A DNA stretch of 64,000 nt from Triplophysa rosa (GCF_024868665.1 NC_079895.1:24361221-24425220); one strand, 5' to 3'. Counted from the first letter of the stretch, positions 24,396 to 36,947 are shown. Notes: generated from the sequence alone by a model not told the origin. A program made the numbers and translations.

Positions 24396-24871
24396 GTATT
24401 ACCTTTGGGACAATGGATTCACTATATTATAAAATATTTCCAGGAAATCAACTACTGTATGCTACAGTATATATAAATGACTCATACATGATATAAAGTC
24501 CCCTACACTGACCTCTGTGTATTTTGTGCTCATGTAACCATTGTCATGCCTTGTACAGAGATCCAAGGAAACCGGAGCTGAGGTCAGAATGTCACCTGTG
24601 GTCCATAACTACCATTGCAGTGACATCACACATTACATTTCACGGCTGAGATTAACCTGAAACTAATACAGCTATAATTCCCCATCTTCGTGTAACGCAG
24701 TGAAAGAAGAGTCGAGATGTGAAGGGTTCGACACTGCCGGTCATGCACCGTAACCGACATTCCAGACCAGGCCGAGACAGCTGAACCTCCACCACAAATC
24801 CTGCTGGATACAGGTGGGGAGAGATGGTGTATTACAATATGAAAGGAATTCGATGGAGCTGTGATCCATGC

Positions 24872-25112
24872 ACACTTTTCAAACCTGTTTGACTTTCGGG
24901 AGAAGATATTTTGAAGAATGTTGGTAACTGAACAACGGCGGTACCCGTTCACTTCTATCGTATAGACACAAAACCAAGTACCGCCATTGTTCGGTTACCA
25001 ACATTCTTCAAAATATCTTCTTTTGTGTTCTGCAGAAGAACAAAGTCATACAGGTTTGAAATGACATGCGGATGAGTAAATGATGAGTGTTTGCGTGAAC
25101 TATCCCTTTTAA
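24872..25112. mobile_element. Angel-like MITE, left end missing
   Basis: Internal arms AGAATGTTGGTAACTGAACA and TTCGGTTACCAACATTCTTC are inverted. The right end reads GTGAACTATCCCTTTTAA. The left TTAA end is lost. Confidence 0.75.
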
Positions 25113-25216
25113 ATAAACATTGTTTTTGGTTTTATTTGTAGTCAAACCACAGTAACCATGTTTTAACCATTTGTAGTACTATGCTGATGCCTCAATCTGC
25201 CAAAAAATAAAAAGCG

Positions 25217-25410
25217 TGGTCATTTCAAACCTGTATGGCTTTCTGTTTTCTGCAGAACACAAAAGAAGATCTTTTAAATAACATCAGTAACCAAACAACC
25301 CTGAGCCCTATTGACTTCCACTGGATGGGAGCAAAACCACAGAGACATTTCTCAAAATATCTTCATTTTGTCTTTCACAGAAGAAACGGAAGAATCCTTT
25401 AACGGTTCAC
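25217..25410. mobile_element. Angel-like MITE, both ends missing
   Basis: Contains CATTTCAAACCTGTATGGCT, GCAGAACACAAAAGAAGATC and CACAGAGACATTTCTCAAAA in family order. The terminal inverted repeats are not visible. Confidence 0.7.
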
Positions 25411-27155
25411 TCTATGTATGCTACAAGTACGCAATAAATAAATGTGACAAAAATTTCGATAAAGACATTTAGAAACAATATACGTACACATTATGATCTA
25501 AAATTCATGAACAAAAATCCAGTTTCATTTAATGACTGATCATTAAACTCTTACAGTCACAGAAATATAACATAGAAACCTATTAGCACACACCTATTCC
25601 TTAGAGTTAGCCAGCTCATTAATTACAGTCCTGGCCAGTGAGCACACTGGACTTCTTTCACGTCACGAGGGGTTTACACATCAACAAGAGAACTCTCTAA
25701 TCCCGGAGGAGAGAAACGTGCTGTCAGCTGACCCTCCTGAAGGCCCAAAGCTGGCCAATGGGACTTCAGGGTGAGGTCCCCGGGTTCATGTCGGACCACT
25801 AACATAACAACCAGCACAGGTAAAAACAAACCCCAATGCATAATTGGTTCTTAAGGGGCATAAACATTGAGAAGGCATAAAAATAGACAGGAGCACAGAG
25901 GACAAATATACCTCACTGGAATCTCAGTCTCTCATGACTAATACCTGCAAGCGCAAGTGATGGTTTCCAAGGTTTCAAATCTTATCCGTTATCTCCGTCC
26001 CCTGGAGTTCTGAATTAATAATAAAAAGTACGATTTTCTAAGTTTAGATCAAAAATGAAGCTGGATGGTTTGTGATCCACATTAAACAGAAATGGAAAAA
26101 TATTTATTTGGAAAATTTTGACCTACAAATGGATGAGGTACATTTTGAAGTAGTAAGTCTCAGACAGCACGCCACAGTCCATTTCCTGCTATATTGAAAA
26201 CAGCAAGAGCTGGCTAAAATCACCATCTGCAAGCGGCACCAAACCACAGAGTTTTGTCTGAAACATTTAAAAGCAAGTAGACTAACTTTGATGTCATCCA
26301 CTACATTGAATTCTAGTGGCTTTTATAACAGGATTTGAGTGAAGGTTATTCAGCTGTGTTTAAATTGTGCTCTATCCAGATGGTTTCGTATTAGCCTTGG
26401 CTGTCTTACTAAACCACATGAAAGAGCGTTAAACAACAGGATGGGATACGGCCTCTCGAAAGCCCCAAGTGCAGAGATGTCTTACTAAGCAAAAAGTCCC
26501 CACTCCTTTCCAGTGCTTTCTCTCATTTCTGACCTCGACTTCATCTTTCACCGTCACAACTCTTGGTTTCAGACCAAATGCCTGCAGTTTCTTCAATGAC
26601 CGTATGATGATCTGATGTTCTCATCTGGCCTTTATGAATTTCCGCTTTACTTTAATCATTCATAAAAAAAATCACACATTAATATTCATTACTCTGAATA
26701 TAAGTATGGACAACTATAATGATGACTATATTAGCGTCAACATGAGACGATATTGATCATGTTTATTCTAATGGTGAGTGTACAGCAAAAGTGAAGCATA
26801 GCGTTCAGCCATCTAGATTACTCGTGGGATCATTTGCCTTTTAAGTAACTTGCGCAAATAAAAAACATCCCGTGACTGGGAATGTCTTCGCACATCCGGA
26901 CGCGTCAAGCCGTAGGTGTCAATAAGCTCTTGGCACGAATTCCCCGCTCAGGCTTTTTAGACTTGCACGGAGGACGCGATTAATGTGGATATCGTGCGTT
27001 TGTGGCAATCGTGTCGTCCAATTCACGTCATTTGCATCACCTGGTGCAAATTCACATCTTTGTGCATCTTTGCATTGACTTTGCATGGAATCTACGCATG
27101 CAAATAATCAAATTTATTTTGTTATAGTTGTGGGGTGGAAAGCACTTTAGTCTTA

Positions 27156-27490
27156 GGGTCCGTTCACACCGAAACAATAATTATAATAACAATAATTATA
27201 TAAACAATACCAGTAACTATATTACTGCCACATTATTACAGACAATAACGTTATTTACGTTATGACAGAGAGCTGTAGTTATTTGTTTTAAATGTGCAAG
27301 TGCTTTGTATTCAATAGAATTTGATTGGCTGTCAATGTTTATCAATGACCAGCTGCAATAAAATGCTCTAAAAGCTATCTCAGCCTTATCGTGCCTTTAA
27401 ATAATTGTAGTGTGGACTCCTCTATTCTAAAAAGATAGTACAATTTGTATAACTTTAGAGTTAGTTATCATCCTTGGTGTGAATGGGCTT
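27156..27490. mobile_element. Harbinger-like MITE
   Basis: Left end GGGTCCGTTCACACCGAA and right end TTGGTGTGAATGGGC are inverted. TTA flanks both ends (27153-27155, 27491-27493), the 3-bp duplication expected of PIF/Harbinger elements. The interior repeats ATAATTAT-type blocks. Confidence 0.65.
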
Positions 27491-28357
27491 TTAGAATTCT
27501 TAATTTTAACTCAACAAAACAAACAAAACTATTTTCAAGTTTTACGATTTTTAAAATATTATAGACCATTTCATCGGACGCGCACTAGTGTCTAATAATA
27601 TAACTATTTATATTTTATTTAATTTATGTTAATATTAATTTATATGACTATTTTATTGTACAGTATAATAATTGAATTAAATAAATGATTTACTAAATTT
27701 GGTTGTAGGTTAATTTTATTAAATAAACAATTTGTTGAATGGGTCCTGTAGTTCGGCCGCATTTAAACAAAACATATGGTACATTGACATCTAGCGGTTG
27801 AGCTTGGTATTGCAGTCTAAATTCAAAATATTGGAGAGACAAGTTTAGCCAAGTAACGATTCTTCTCGGTTTCTTTTACTTGTTATCAGAAATAATCTAC
27901 AGGCACTCTATTATTTGTGAATGTGTACCAGAAGTTAAGGGCAGTCCACGAACACGCGTATCTTTGAAACCGTCTACAGTTAAAGTCATCATTCTTGGTG
28001 CAAATGAGCACTCATGATTAGAACTTTTTTTTTGCTGTATAACTTTTCAGACAGACTGCAGTGCCATCATATAAATATATTCCTGCGGTATGGTCTATAC
28101 ACAAAAAAATAAACTGCATAAAATTCAAATCTATGGTCTAGCGCTATACATATCGATATCACTCAGACAGCCTCTTCCTGTATCTTAGCCATAATAAGCT
28201 GTGCAAGCATGTGCAGGACTTAATGCCATGAGTCAAAAGTCTGCTCTATTCTCCTCCCCACATCAAAACAAGTGCAAACAGAGCAAAACAGTAAATGCAG
28301 CAGCCCACCATCTGTCCCAAATACATCTTCCATATTCCACCGCACAACCTATTATCT

Positions 28358-28362
<5 letters not shown>

Positions 28363-28429
<67 letters not shown>
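28363..28429. repeat. (TG)n microsatellite
   Basis: Uninterrupted TG run of about 33 units. Confidence 0.97.
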
Positions 28430-28432
<3 letters not shown>

Positions 28433-29586
28433 CGCACAAGTCTATGAGGGTTTGTGTGTGTTGGAAAGAGAGGCAGAAAAAAAACACCATCTCTGGTGTG
28501 CCACAGGTGCTATAAGCCCTGAAGAAAAATAAAGCTTCTTAACTACAATGAAAACACAGGAGTCGCCAGCCAGCTGCTAAATGACACACAGGAGATGAAG
28601 GAAGACATGAAGGAAGCAAGAGGGAAGAGGGAAGGGAAACAGGGGTGACCGCAGGTGTCAGGATGCCTAGGAAAAATGGAAAGCCTGCCAAAAAAAGGCC
28701 CTGATGTGTAATGAATATCTAAGGAAGGATTGAGAAAACAACAAAGGGAAGACGACAAAGGTCTCGAAGACTAAGACCCGGGCCAAAGATCAGGAGTCAG
28801 GTTTCACAGCGAGGAAGACTGTCCGTTTGGGAATGTTTGTGGAGCGTTCCGGAACACTGACGGAGTCGTGCGAATGAAAGCACAATATGCTCTTGAGGAT
28901 TCTCTTGTCGTGCGGAAGAGAGGGAGATTCCTTAACCCCCATCAGGGAGGGCAGGCAACAGGGGTGTGTAAGATGTTCGGGGTCTCTGACTCTGGAGAAA
29001 AAAGATAACCTCATCCATCTTAGTACTGAAGGTGTTCCTGACAGGACGTGTTTGACTGAAGACGGGTGTCGTGCTACAAAGGCCCATGATACGAGGGTCT
29101 CCGGCACGTCTGAGGGTGTGCAGACAAAAGGAACATTTCTCTCCTTCATCAGACACATAAATTATCTTGAACCCACTTCATGCCACCTGATACTGCAGGA
29201 ATGCCTCCGCTCTGTTCTTCGCTTATAACAACCGTGAAGAACAAAGCTTATAAATCATATATATGACCTGGAATCACTCAGACAAGTGAAACAGAGACAA
29301 AACACTAATGAATTATCAACGTGCTGTCTCCCACTTGTACATTTCCTGCCATTTCTAGGTAAACTGGATTGGCATGCCTGTTAACATCACATTTTTTTTG
29401 CAATAATCCAATGTATGGTATTATACTCCTTACGTATTTGTGCGTGTGTTTTTCATGCAAGGCTGCTTTGAAACAATGCAACTTTGCAAAAAACTATATT
29501 TATATAAAAAACTTTTTTCCTTGACAAATATAATTTTCAAAAATAATTTTGGGTCAAGATACATTGCATTGATTTATTTATCTAAA

Positions 29587-29709
29587 AAATATATAATAAT
29601 CATAATTATTATTAGTAGTATTGTTATGCTATTATTGTTGTTATTATTGTTATGGCTGTTATATTATTATGTTTTTATTGTTATTGCTGTTATTATTATT
29701 ATTATTATC
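29587..29709. repeat. (TTA/TTG)n simple repeat
   Basis: Imperfect ATT/GTT trinucleotide tract ending in pure TTA units. Confidence 0.9.
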
Positions 29710-30968
29710 AGTTATAAGTAAAAAAATATTCTTTATTGTTTTTATTTTAAATACTGTGAAAAGGACCAAAAATGCACAGAAAGAAATGAACAGAAATTAA
29801 TTTAAATAGTTTTTGTTATGTACAGTACAATTCCACAGTAGCAAAAAAGAATGGACAGAAAATGCAAAACTATACACATCTCTATGCGTTATTTAACATT
29901 TTAATGAATTTATTTTAATTTAATTAAAATTGAATACTGGGAAAGGATTAAGGGGAAGGTTTTTTTAAGTGTACATTAAAGTAAACCTCTGGTAAGACAC
30001 AGAGAGTAAAAAAAGGAAACAGCAGGGAGTACAGCAACAAAATGGAAATACAAAAAAATACAATCCAGAGCGAGAGAGAAGAGAAAAAGAAAAAGGTGAA
30101 GTGTATTAAAGCAGTCCACGGTGCTCCAATAAAAGGCTCTGAATGAGCAGAGTGGTAATCATAAAAAACTCCATCTATTCTGAGCCAGTCCATTAAGCAA
30201 GGCGGGGGGAGTGCGAGACAGTCCATTAAGCAGACCGAGAGGGGGGAGAGCCAGCACGTAAGAGAGAAACAAATGGCTGTACTTCAACTCGATAAAGCTC
30301 TATAAATGCATTCAACACACTGTAGAGCTGCAGCTCGGTTCATATTCCATTTCATCTGAACATTGTGACTATTCTAGATGGCCATTTTATTGAGGGAGAA
30401 GAAAAATGAGCAAATGAATGAAAATGCAACAAAGGTCGGTTATGAAAGAAAACAAAATAGTGGATCGACGTCTCGGTGCTGGTTTTAATTCGGAAGGCTT
30501 AATAGAAAGAACCTTCAGCTACAAAAAATACTTCTCACAAAAAAATCTGCAATGAAATTAGAACTCTTTGGTTAAAGTGTGTTTTCTACTAAACACAAAT
30601 TTGACGTCGCATGTGATATTTATATACATATATATTTTCATAGCCAAGACATTCTCATGTACTAGTTCAAGGTTCAGGTTTGTCTGAGCACCCCAATCAG
30701 TCCGGCACAGACCAATGATGTGAATTTGGGGCGGGATCTGTTTGTCAGACCAATGGAGGACCCGTTTAAAAATAATTTTAATAATCTTTCAATTGCATTT
30801 GGTTGCTATGGAGACAAAAATTACACACTTGTATTGATATAATATTGATGAATGTAATGAAGGTGATTGAAATTAACAATTATTCAATCCCCACGAAATG
30901 ACATGAAGAGTAGAAATGGATCTAAGAAGAGCATTTCTGAAGATCTTAGACCTAAAGACTAAGTTTAC

Positions 30969-31048
30969 CATGGTTCTGCTGTTCAGATCCTCCATCTGAG
31001 GGGGTGCCAGGGCAGAATCACTGCTGCTCCGTACCAACAAAGGAGTAC
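30969..31048 (-). CDS. pard3b: pard3b exon with Par-3 serine-rich motif
   Basis: 80-bp exon with acceptor gtgtgtttcag, preceded by a CA/TG run in the pyrimidine tract, and donor ATG|gtaaac. The first two bases complete the split Ser codon (A|GT) from the exon at 51881-52043. It then reads TPLLVRSSSDSALAPPQ and MEDLNSRTM, ending in phase 0. This corresponds to the TPLLVRRSSDP-type block in PARD3B and LHVRRSSDPAL in PARD3, a known phospho-serine and 14-3-3 docking area in Par-3. Here the second Arg and the Pro after Asp are both Ser, so the usual RxxSxP form is altered although an RSxS core remains. Exon assignment is strong; the functional meaning is inferred. Confidence 0.88.
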
Positions 31049-32279
31049 CTGAAACACACACACACACACTGATCAGGGGGGGTAGTACAAAAGCAGCAAC
31101 ACAAACTACACAGTAAACCCCTGCATCTGCTTTCCCATCACCATTTAGGAATTACAACCTTAATGATAATAGTTACATATTACAAAATGTAACATCAAAA
31201 TTGAATCTTAATTGATATATCAAGATTCAACAGCACATTCTTTAGAAAAAATCATCATCATCTATCACCTAAATCTGCTTTTCTGTCCCTGAAACGGCGA
31301 GATAATATTAACCAATATCAAAGCTTAATATCCATGATCCAATCAAGAGCCAATAGATGAAATCTGTTCCCACTAGGTCCGAATAATTTATTGCATATTC
31401 ACAATATATCTGCAGTGATTTAGCTGGTGATATAAAATAAAGCAACACTGCGATGAACACGGTTCCCCCGACTCCTCCAGGGGGGAAATCAATATATAAC
31501 ATTCAAATTCTGTTTCTTCCAGAAATGCTTCACATTACGTAGGTTAAATTACAAATGTCTTGAATAATTGACCTAGCGCGTTGCGTGACTGGACATGTGC
31601 GTCGTGTTGTATTGTTATGAGATCCGTTTCTCCGTTTCTGGTTTGAACCCAGAGTTAAACACAGTTTACATCTCACTTATTCACACTTCACTGGAGCACA
31701 GGCCCGTCAAGCACCTTGCGCGAGAGAGGAGGGCAGAAATCTGACAGCGTTTCAAGAGGCTTTAAGGGAATATTTTGTTCTTTTCCTGCAAGCAAACAGC
31801 GGCTGTCTCCGTGTCAGAGGCTTTGACACAACGCTTTGTACATATTCCAGTCAGCTGCTTCCCTCAAGCACGCCGCGTTCGGCTTTTTCAGACTTGTTGG
31901 CTTCCATCAATAGTTTAAAACGCCTTTAACTGCGCATGTGGGCCAAAGCTGTCAGCGCTCAAGAATACAGATCGGTCCGAGATGAATCTGTATATACAGT
32001 ATGTACAAAGTACATGTATGCCTACATTTATATACAGTATGAATATATATAAATGAATATATGTACAGTACAAGTCATTCTTTATTCAGATTTATTCCAC
32101 CTTATAGAATAATAGTATTTTCACTATGGAGTAGGACAATTGTAACTTTGGGAATGATGTTGTGACTAAAAGCATATAAAATAAATCGAAACTGTTTTAT
32201 TTAAGCATATTCAAAGTAGCCCAACTTTGACTAGAATTTGCAAAATGGTTCTCTAGGGATTTTATCATCCAGTTTCTTA

Positions 32280-32641
32280 AACTCCCAGTGAAATTAAAAT
32301 TCACTATTCCTTTTTTTTCATGAAATATTGCAGCGTTTATTGTAAATAGCTTATTAATGTGGGTCATTCTCTTTTTAAAATTCGTGTGCCCTCATAATCT
32401 TCAGTTAAAATCTCAAAAATGCACCTCTAGGGACTATCCATCTTCCATCCGCTATCCATCCGTTAACTCCTCCCCTTCAACTGTCAGTCTGCTACCAGTT
32501 CCATTTCAAAATGCAACGGTTGTTTTTATACATCCAATTAAATCTCAGTGAAAAACCGCAAGCCACGCCCACTATTTTTCTCCTTCGAAATTCAATTTTA
32601 CCCGGAAATGCGTCAAAATACGGAAGTAAAAACGATTGCAA
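32280..32641. repeat. 400-bp dispersed repeat, copy B
   Basis: Collinear with copies at 2468-3400 and 53583-53975. It retains the uninterrupted junction CGTCAAAATACGGAAGTAAA at 32611-32630. Confidence 0.8.
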
Positions 32642-33197
32642 TGATATGGTGGCACGATTATACTTTTGTCTACAAAAGTAATGTCAGAGATTTAACCATG
32701 CGACTTGTGATTAAACGATTTTTAAGATAATTAAAAACATTTCAGTTAAGCGTTTCCAAACTTTTGTATGGTACTGTATTTAGAAAAAGATATAATGGGT
32801 AATAATGGAAACCACTCCTTCAACGTAAAAAAAATGAACTTGATTTTCAAGTCAAGTCAGTCTATGGGTAACGAAACTCAAATCCCAAATAATTTGAATA
32901 TCATCGACACCTGTCAATGATGTCCGTGTATATGCATTATACATCCAGCCATTTAAAATACATTTTTACCGGGGGCGCTAGCTGTGCGGCGAATGACATA
33001 GACAAACTTTTTGAGTCTCCTCAAGCTGCCTCCTGTTTTTGTTTAATATACCCGTCAATATGTCAGTTTACCCTACGTGCGAGTACACTATTCGTTGTTT
33101 AATGGTTGGCGAATGCAGCAGTGTGGTAAAGGTTTTTATTTTTGTGCATTGAAATAATGACTTCCAAAAAGCTCTCGAAGGCCACGCAGCAGAGCAA

Positions 33198-33470
33198 AGA
33201 TGTCTCAGAGCAAAGAGATTACTCTTTTTTTTCTCCTGGGCACAAAACATACTAGAATAGATTTTTTTCTTATTGACTCTAATCTTATTCCAAATGTGAT
33301 ACAGACTAAGTACAATAATATTATCATATCTGATCATAGCCCATATACCATGGTGTTACAGCTCTCGTTATCTCAATCTAAGTACTTTTGGCGTTTGAAC
33401 CCTGGTTATTGCATTGCATACATACGTTTCTCTTCACATAAAGCAATTTTTAGAATTCAATGAAAAGGGG
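33198..33470 (+). pseudogene. L1 endonuclease C-terminal remnant
   Basis: Reads YSFFSPGHKTY, then in a shifted frame TRIDFFLIDSNLIPNV, IIISDHSPYTMVLQL and YFWRLNPGYC. ISDHSP is the conserved C-terminal His motif of APE-type endonucleases. The N-terminal catalytic half is missing. A frameshift lies near 33240, in a homopolymer-rich stretch. Confidence 0.8.
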
Positions 33471-34183
33471 TTGTATCAGATTCGATTCTCTGGGAGACGC
33501 TAAAGGTAGTATTGGGAGGTAATATAATTGCCTATGAATCGAGTAGAAAGAAGGAAAAACGTAGACGTCTCGCCGAAATTTAAGCCATACTTCCAGCTAT
33601 GGAGCAGCCATATACTGTAGGCTATCCAAATCTCAGTCTGATCTTAATGCCGCACTAAAACTGAAATATGAATACAATAATATTTCAAGCGAGCAGGTCA
33701 GAAATACACTTCTTAAAATAATAAGAAGTAAACAGTATGAGATAGGTGACAAGCCTGAAAGATTACTCTCCAGGCAGCTAAGAAGTACGCAGGCCAACAG
33801 AGCGATTTTTCAGATTAAATCAGCCTCTGGTGCACTGGTAACCAACCCAAAGGAAATTAACGCTTGTTTTCAGGAATTTCATAAAAATATTTTTACTTCA
33901 AAATGTAATGGGCATGAAATCAGATATTACTGATTTCCTTGATACGATTGACAGTCCAAAGTGAGGCTGCCAGAGAGGAGCTTGATCAAGAGTTCACTAT
34001 AGATGAAATTTTGAAGGCTATCAAGTCTTTTCCAAATTGTTAGGTTTCAGGTCCTGTATTGAATTTGATAAAAAACTTATGCAGACATAATAGCCCCGTT
34101 ACTGCTAAGAATGGTAAATCATTCCTTCAAGAATAAATTGTTGATCTGATTCGCTTTAGGAGGCAAACGTTTGTTTGTTATTG

Positions 34184-34607
34184 AAAAAAGATGGGGATGG
34201 CACGGATCCCTCCAATTATAGACTGTTAAGTTTGCTCAATTGTGATCAGAAGATTGTTGCCAAAGTGTTGGCCACCCGTTTAAGTAAACACATGCATTCA
34301 TTAATTCATTGGTTTCATTTTGGGTAGATTCTCCTTATCAAATGTTAGAGGTCTGTTAAATGTTATGTACAATGCAGACTTTCAGCAGTCTAGGGCAGTC
34401 ATTATATCGCTGCATGCCGAGAAGGCCTTTGATCAGATTGAATGGCGATATTTACATTCAGTGCTAGACAAGTTAGGTAAAACGTTTTGTGCCTACGCTT
34501 CACAGAAAACCAAAAATTGCAATACTTACCAATTTGGACAAATCAGAATATGTCCCTCTTTACCGGAGGACAAAAGGGAGGGCAGGGGTGCTGTCTTAGT
34601 CCCCTAT
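34184..34607 (+). pseudogene. L1 reverse transcriptase, fingers/palm part
   Basis: Reads KKDGDGTDPSNYRLLSLLNC and DQKIVAKVLATRLSKH, then after a frameshift LLNVMYNADFQQSRAVIISL and HAEKAFDQIEWRYLHSVLDK. The motif-A position expected to be the catalytic Asp (SLDAEKAFD) is His here. It stops at the DNA-transposon insertion. Confidence 0.85.
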
Positions 34608-35513
34608 ACGCCCTTTTCACATGACGTCACGCATCTTCCGTTCTGCCGCGAAGCAGTGTATCGTTACTTCCGCTAGCACTCCAGTTCATAAGGTGGCGGT
34701 AATGCACCTATAAGCTGGTTTGCCAACCGCCAGTAAAACTCAAGAAGAAGAAGTTACTTCCGCTAGCGCCTCAGAATGGAGTTTTCCAAGTCCGTTGCAC
34801 ATCTGCCACAAATACGGCTAGATGTTGTACAACGTTGTGACAAGCAGAGCGGGACGAGAGAGATGCGAGACCGGTGCAACGCGTAGCTCCCTCACGGCCT
34901 ACGTCCCTCTCTGCTTGTTACAAACATCTTGCAGGCAAATTTTCGCTAACGACAAGATCAAAGCTAGAGAAAGGATACAAATTCTTCGTTGAACAGTACC
35001 TGTTTGATTATGAAGGTAAGTGTTTTGTTTTCTTTTTGTGTTAGTTAAGGTGCTAGGATAAGTACTTGAATACGTGTTCTGTCAGTTTTTTTTCCACTGT
35101 TGTAAAATTCCAGCGCGACGGCAAATGGAAGTTGTTCTTCTTCTTCTTGTTTGTTGCAAGACGGATGTTATGATACCAGTGTTGGGTAAGTTACTCTGAA
35201 AAAGTAATTGATTACTAGTTACTAATTACATATTCAATAGTGTAATTAGATTACTGTACAAATTACTCTCTCCAAAAAGTATTTAGTTACTTATTACTAA
35301 TTACTTTCTATATCCTACATCAACCTTGATTAGTTAAGTGATTCAAGGATAGGCACGAAAGAGCTCTTTTAATTCATTCAAATAAATAATATGAAACTAC
35401 ATAAAGTACACTTATTAACTGACCAAAGTATTACAAATGTGAGAATTATACATTAAAGCAGGGATTTTAAAGTTAGACTTTGAATTTTGATGTCAATTCC
35501 ACTATTACACACA

Positions 35514-36738
35514 TACACTCACTTAAAGGATTATTAGGAACACCTGTTCAATTTCTCATTAATGCAATTATCTAATCAACCAATCACATGGCAGTTGCTT
35601 CAATGCATTTAGGGGTGTGGTCCTGGTCAAGACAATCTCCTGAACTCCAAACTGAATGTCAGAATGGGAAAGAAAGGTGATTTAAGCAATTTTGAGCGTG
35701 GCATGGTTGTTGGTGCCAGACGGGCCGGTCTGAGTATTTCACAATCTGCTCAGTTACTGGGATTTTCACGCACAACCATTTCTAGGGTTTACAAAGAATG
35801 GTGTGAAAAGGGAAAAACATCCAGTATGCGGCAGTCCTGTGGGCGAAAATGCCTTGTTGATGCTAGAGGTCAGAGGAGAATGGGCCGACTGATTCAAGCT
35901 GATAGAAGAGCAACTTTGACTGAAATAACCACTCGTTACAACCGAGGTATGCAGCAAAGCATTTGTGAAGCCACAACACGCACAACCTTGAGGCAGATGG
36001 GCTACAACAGCAGAAGACCCCACCGGGTACCACTCATCTCCACTACAAATAGGAAAAAGAGGCTACAATTTGCACGAGCTCACCAAAATTGGACAGTTGA
36101 AGACTGGAAAAATGTTGCCTGGTCTGATGAGTCTCGATTTCTGTTGAGACATTCAAATGGTAGAGTCAGAATTTGGCGTAAACAGAATGAGAACATGGAT
36201 CCATCATGCCTTGTTACCACTGTGCAGGCTGGTGGTGGTGGTGTAATGGTGTGGGGGATGTTTTCTTGGCACACTTTAGGCCCCTTAGTGCCAATTGGGC
36301 ATCGTTTAAATGCCACGGCCTACCTGAGCATTGTTTCTGACCATGTCCATCCCTTTATGACCACCATGTACCCATCCTCTAATGGCTACTTCCAGCAGGA
36401 TAATGCACCATGTCACAAAGCTCGAATCATTTCAAATTGGTTTCTTGAACATGACAATGAGTTCACTGTACTAGAATGGCCCCCACAGTCACCAGATCTC
36501 AACCCGATAGAACATCTTTGGGATGTGGTGGAACGGGAGCTTCGTGCCCTGGATGTGCATCCCACAAATCTCCATCAACTGCAAGATGCTATCCTATCAA
36601 TATGGGCCAACATTTCTAAAGAATGCTTTCAGCACCTTGTTGAATCAATGCCACGTAGAATTAAGGCAGTTCTGAAGGCGAAAGGGGGTCAAACACCGTA
36701 TTAGTATGGTGTTCCTAATAATCCTTTAGGTGAGTGTA
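35514..36738 (+). mobile_element. Tc1/mariner element, apparently complete
   Basis: Inverted repeats CACTCACTTAAAGGATTATT (left) and CACTCACCTAAAGGATTATT (right, reversed) match at all but one of about 30 bases. A TA flank sits at each end (35514-35515 and 36737-36738), the standard Tc1 target. It is about 1.22 kb long with an intact transposase. It is the innermost and therefore youngest layer of the nest. Confidence 0.95.
35664..36704 (+). CDS. Tc1/mariner transposase, intact, DD36E spacing
   Basis: 346 residues, uninterrupted, the usual length for Tc1-like transposases. It performs cut-and-paste transposition at TA sites. The N-terminal third has a paired-like double helix-turn-helix (LSISQSAQLLGFSRTTISRV, residues 23-42) and a basic stretch NSRRPHR (115-121) that may serve nuclear import or TIR binding. 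Catalytic residues are D155 (WSDESRF), D246 (FQQDNAPCH) and E283 (SPDLNPIEHLW). I count 90 residues between the Asps and 36 between D246 and the Glu, which fits the DD36E (Incomer-type) group better than classic DD34E Tc1. The first ATG at 35664 lies about 150 bases inside the left TIR. No stop or frameshift is seen; activity is not shown. Confidence 0.95.
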   Translation: MGKKGDLSNFERGMVVGARRAGLSISQSAQLLGFSRTTISRVYKEWCEKGKTSSMRQSCGRKCLVDARGQRRMGRLIQADRRATLTEITTRYNRGMQQSICEATTRTTLRQMGYNSRRPHRVPLISTTNRKKRLQFARAHQNWTVEDWKNVAWSDESRFLLRHSNGRVRIWRKQNENMDPSCLVTTVQAGGGGVMVWGMFSWHTLGPLVPIGHRLNATAYLSIVSDHVHPFMTTMYPSSNGYFQQDNAPCHKARIISNWFLEHDNEFTVLEWPPQSPDLNPIEHLWDVVERELRALDVHPTNLHQLQDAILSIWANISKECFQHLVESMPRRIKAVLKAKGGQTPY

Positions 36739-36947
36739 TATTACACAAAGTATTTAGTTTAATTACATCAAAAGTAACTGTAATTAAATTACCGAAAAAA
36801 ATAAGAGTAATCCCTTACTTTACTTTTTCAAGGGAAAAGTAATTAAATTACAGTAACTAATTACTTAGTAACTAGTTACACCCAACACTGAATGATACAC
36901 TGCTTTGCGAAAAGGCGGAAGCTAAATGACGTCATTGTGAAAAGGGC

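Larger units (their letters stand above)
35177..36890. mobile_element. hAT-type element nested in the DNA transposon
   Basis: Ends CAGTGTTGGGTAAGTTACTC and the inverted AACTAGTTACACCCAACACTG, with AGTAATT/AATTACT arms that fold back. Flanks TATGATAC (35169-35176) and AATGATAC (36891-36898) are an 8-bp duplication with one change. Apart from the nested Tc1 element it is about 0.5 kb and non-coding. Confidence 0.85.
34608..36947. mobile_element. DNA transposon inside L1 (GCCCTTTTCAC ends)
   Basis: Ends CGCCCTTTTCACATGACGTC and the inverted ATGACGTCATTGTGAAAAGG are related, with inner TIR blocks (GCAGTGTATC / GATACACTGC) continuing for over 50 bases. A 4-5 bp (C)CTAT flanks both sides. An internal LTTRSKLEKGYKFFVEQYLF and DYEG stretch before a gtaagt hints at old coding. 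Family not assigned. Confidence 0.75.

Noticed and set aside
35766..36316. Antisense open frames
   Set aside because: Shadows of the Tc1 transposase.
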